DNA of 7,068 nucleotides, taken from assembly GCA_903822375.1 (NCBI GenBank), contig CAIJOU010000303.1, positions 1 to 7,068 of the forward strand, read 5' to 3'. The notes under the pieces were generated by a model that saw only the letters and a list, made by a program, of their open reading frames with translations, was not told the DNA's origin and searched no databases. The position numbers were made by a program, and so were the translations under genes. The first letter of the stretch is position 1. Every line of letters starts with the position of its first letter. Positions 5,585 to 7,068 of the stretch are shown here, piece by piece. Source of the stretch: Candidatus Hydrogenedentota bacterium. GTDB lineage: Bacteria; Hydrogenedentota; Hydrogenedentia; Hydrogenedentales; CAITNO01.

Positions 5585-6964
5585 GAAACGCCAACCAAGT
5601 GCTTTTGATATTTCCCGTGAATTGGGGCAGTACCAGAACCGGACATGAGCCACGATGGCGAGCCCAAGGGCGCACAGTGCGTCCATAAGCGGGCCCTTGG
5701 CCGTTCTTTCCGTCCTTTTCAGCCCGTCATACAGTCCCCTGGGCGTTCCGAACCCGATTGCATGCCGGAAAACGAGGCTCAGGTTAAATGCGCCCACGTG
5801 AATCAGCAGCCGTTTGAGTATGTTTTCGTGATGCCGCAGGTGGGTTCGCCGCATGGCTCCCGTTTCGTAGCAGTGGGCGAAGCTGCGTTCAACAATCTCG
5901 CCGCGCCGACGCAGCAGCCTCTTACCGTGTATGCCACGAACACGCCGCCGGTTGGCATGCACCGCCTCGCGTTCTTTCTCTTTGTCCTTCCAGTTGCGCC
6001 GACCGCGTTTGGGTTCGCTGATGTAGGTCAGCAGGTCGGCTTCCTGAAGGTCGCGCACGATGTCGTTACTGTGGTACCCCTTGTCCGTGACCACCTCGCG
6101 CATCGGCCGAAGGTTGCGCCGCGCCCGGGGATTGGCGGCTACTCTCTGGATGTTCCGGCGCGCCTCGTCAACGGTCGCCCCCACCGTCTGCGTGTCACCC
6201 CGGTCGGCGGGCTGAAGCGTCACAGAAACCACCGCGCCCGTGTCCATGTCCACCGCGTGTTCCGCTTTGTGCGCGAGATGGGTGCGCCCGTCCTTCATCT
6301 TCGTGATGCGTGAGTCCGGGTCGTGGGGGTTCGTCCAATCGCCGTTGGAACCCTTCTTCGGCCGTTTCTTGTCTATCTTGGCCAGGTCTTCCCGGGTCGG
6401 CGTGTCGATGCCGGAGGCGGTGGCCAGTCCGGTCAGGAACTGCTCGTAGCTTTCCCCCGTGTCGCGCCGGACAATGCTGCGCAGCGCCGCGTTGGCCTCC
6501 AGCGTTGTCGCGTCCACCCCCAGCGTCCTGCCCCGAAGCAGGCCCTCTTTGGCCAGCACCTCCAGAACCCACTGGAAGACCAGGCGGTGGGTCTCCACCG
6601 ACATCAGCCGCCGTGTCCGGGACAGGCTTGAATGGTCCGGCGTCGCCTCGGTCAGCGCATATCCCAGGAACGCGCGAAGCGCCATGGAATCCGCCACCCG
6701 CCATGCGATGCCACGCTCCGAGTCGATGCCCTCGAAGAACCCGATGAACAGCGCCTTGAAGTACACAACCGGCGGAATGCTGGGCCGTCCAACCCCGTCG
6801 GCGTAGTATTGGGCGCACTCGCCCTCAACCATCCCCCCGAAGCCGTGTTTGGCCAGCAGCGCCCCGACTTTCTCGTAAAACGGATGGCCCGGAGTCCGCG
6901 CCAGGGCGCCCGTCTCCACCCACAAGGTTTCCTGCTGTCCTTTGTTTGCGCGTCCCATTGCCAT
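5540..6964 (-). CDS. DDE transposase (IS5/IS1182-like, DUF772-type N-terminus)
   Basis: This 474-residue transposase cuts and joins the element ends in the cytoplasm. The N-terminal DUF772/InsH-like region (about 55-125) contains RPSIPPVVYFKALFIGFFEG and ALTEATPDHSSLSRTRR. The RNase-H-like catalytic core supplies a DDE triad: D151 in LGVDATTLEA, D294 in VVTDKGYHSND and E359 in GEIVERSFAH. The HENILKRLLIH block follows. All key residues are present and the frame is intact, so it may be active. I chose ATG 6964 because GGGAG (6974-6978) lies 9 bases upstream; ATG 6997 (485 residues) has no Shine-Dalgarno and overlaps a likely -10 box. The TAG stop lies in the terminal CTAG of the element. The gene converges with the glycosidase and overlaps it by 45 bases. 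Family naming is by eye; IS1182 and IS5 relatives share these motifs. Confidence 0.9.
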   Translation of the reverse strand: MAMGRANKGQQETLWVETGALARTPGHPFYEKVGALLAKHGFGGMVEGECAQYYADGVGRPSIPPVVYFKALFIGFFEGIDSERGIAWRVADSMALRAFLGYALTEATPDHSSLSRTRRLMSVETHRLVFQWVLEVLAKEGLLRGRTLGVDATTLEANAALRSIVRRDTGESYEQFLTGLATASGIDTPTREDLAKIDKKRPKKGSNGDWTNPHDPDSRITKMKDGRTHLAHKAEHAVDMDTGAVVSVTLQPADRGDTQTVGATVDEARRNIQRVAANPRARRNLRPMREVVTDKGYHSNDIVRDLQEADLLTYISEPKRGRRNWKDKEKEREAVHANRRRVRGIHGKRLLRRRGEIVERSFAHCYETGAMRRTHLRHHENILKRLLIHVGAFNLSLVFRHAIGFGTPRGLYDGLKRTERTAKGPLMDALCALGLAIVAHVRFWYCPNSREISKALGWRFLDCHPQTEAFTTAC

Positions 6965-6995
6965 GCGTGCCGTCTCCCACGTTGACCACGCGCCC

Positions 6996-7006
6996 ATTGT
7001 ATCATA
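6996..7006 (-). promoter_or_regulatory. Likely -10 region of the transposase promoter
   Basis: On the minus strand TATGATACAAT contains two overlapping -10-like hexamers, TATGAT (7001-7006) and TACAAT (6996-7001), in an AT-rich patch between the right terminal repeat and the transposase. No strong -35 is seen; GGTTAT lies 17 bases upstream of TATGAT. If used, transcription would start at or below 6990, which favours translation from 6964 over 6997. Confidence 0.35.
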
Positions 7007-7046
7007 AGAACAGATTAATAGCTATAACCATACTGTCGGCTCGGCT

Positions 7047-7068
7047 GGCTTTTACCACAGACTGCTAG
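7047..7068. repeat. Right terminal inverted repeat of the insertion sequence
   Basis: This is the inverted partner of 5540-5561, with 20 of 22 positions matching. It ends exactly at the last base of the window with CTAG. The sequence beyond, which should contain the displaced 3' end of the glycosidase gene, is not present. Confidence 0.85.

Larger units (their letters stand above)
5540..7068 (-). mobile_element. Complete insertion sequence, IS5/IS1182-like, flanked by CTAG
   Basis: The 1,529-base element carries one transposase gene on the minus strand and has near-perfect 22-base inverted ends that read CTAGCAG, two variable positions around a C, then GTGGTAAAAGCC. CTAG occurs at both extremes (5540-5543 and 7065-7068). 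Because CTAG is its own complement, it can be read as the tips of the inverted repeats or as a 4-base (or inner 2-base TA) target duplication. The left edge lies inside the glycosidase gene, and the right edge coincides with the last base of the window. The uninterrupted transposase and matched ends suggest a recent, potentially active copy. Confidence 0.85.

Noticed and set aside
5645..6313. A 222-codon plus-strand open frame inside the insertion sequence
   Set aside because: It is antisense to the transposase core holding D294 and E359, and nothing in it resembles an accessory or passenger protein.
6965..6997. Upstream ATG at 6997 as the transposase start
   Set aside because: No Shine-Dalgarno precedes it and it overlaps a probable -10 box. 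ATG 6964 has GGGAG at proper spacing. It remains possible and adds only 11 residues.

Overview
The window reads as a high-GC fragment of an environmental, probably uncultured bacterium related to the PVC group or Candidatus Hydrogenedentota. The lineage is an inference. It rests on a PASTA domain joined by an acidic VEGEGEP linker to EF-hands and a C-terminal sorting-like tail, on a Tat-exported Cys-type sulfatase beside a secreted beta-helix protein, and on intergenic DNA full of short palindromic and period-9 repeats. No rRNA, tRNA or marker gene is present to confirm it.

Layout: (i) 1-472 is the 3' end of a secreted protein (PASTA, EF-hand pair, Cys-containing C-terminal anchor) whose start lies left of the window. 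(ii) 473-1032 is 560 bases without a credible gene, filled with at least five palindromic or dispersed-type repeat modules. (iii) 1033-2349 (minus) is a secreted right-handed parallel beta-helix protein. (iv) 2350-2570 is a divergent intergenic region carrying a 9-bp-period G-tract array. (v) 2571-4103 (plus) is a Tat-exported sulfatase with a CTPAR formylglycine motif. (vi) 4104-4303 is a purine-rich repeat patchwork with a perfect 8-bp hairpin. (vii) 4304-5584 (plus) is a clan GH-A-like glycoside hydrolase lipoprotein. (viii) 5540-7068 is a complete insertion sequence with 22-bp terminal inverted repeats and one DDE transposase on the minus strand.

The beta-helix protein, sulfatase and glycosidase lipoprotein are all predicted to leave the cytoplasm and fit a small locus for breaking down a sulfated polysaccharide. 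Their substrate cannot be read from the sequence. The spacing (221 and 200 bases, repeat-filled) argues for separate transcripts, not one operon.

The most distinctive observations concern the insertion sequence. It has entered the 3' end of the glycosidase gene and replaced its natural C-terminus with 13-14 element-encoded residues. Its transposase stop codon lies inside the CTAG at the element's left edge. The window's last four bases are the matching CTAG at the other edge, so the window may stop at an assembly break caused by a multicopy element. I found no convincing new defence, RNA or phage system; the rest looks like ordinary accessory carbohydrate metabolism plus repeats.
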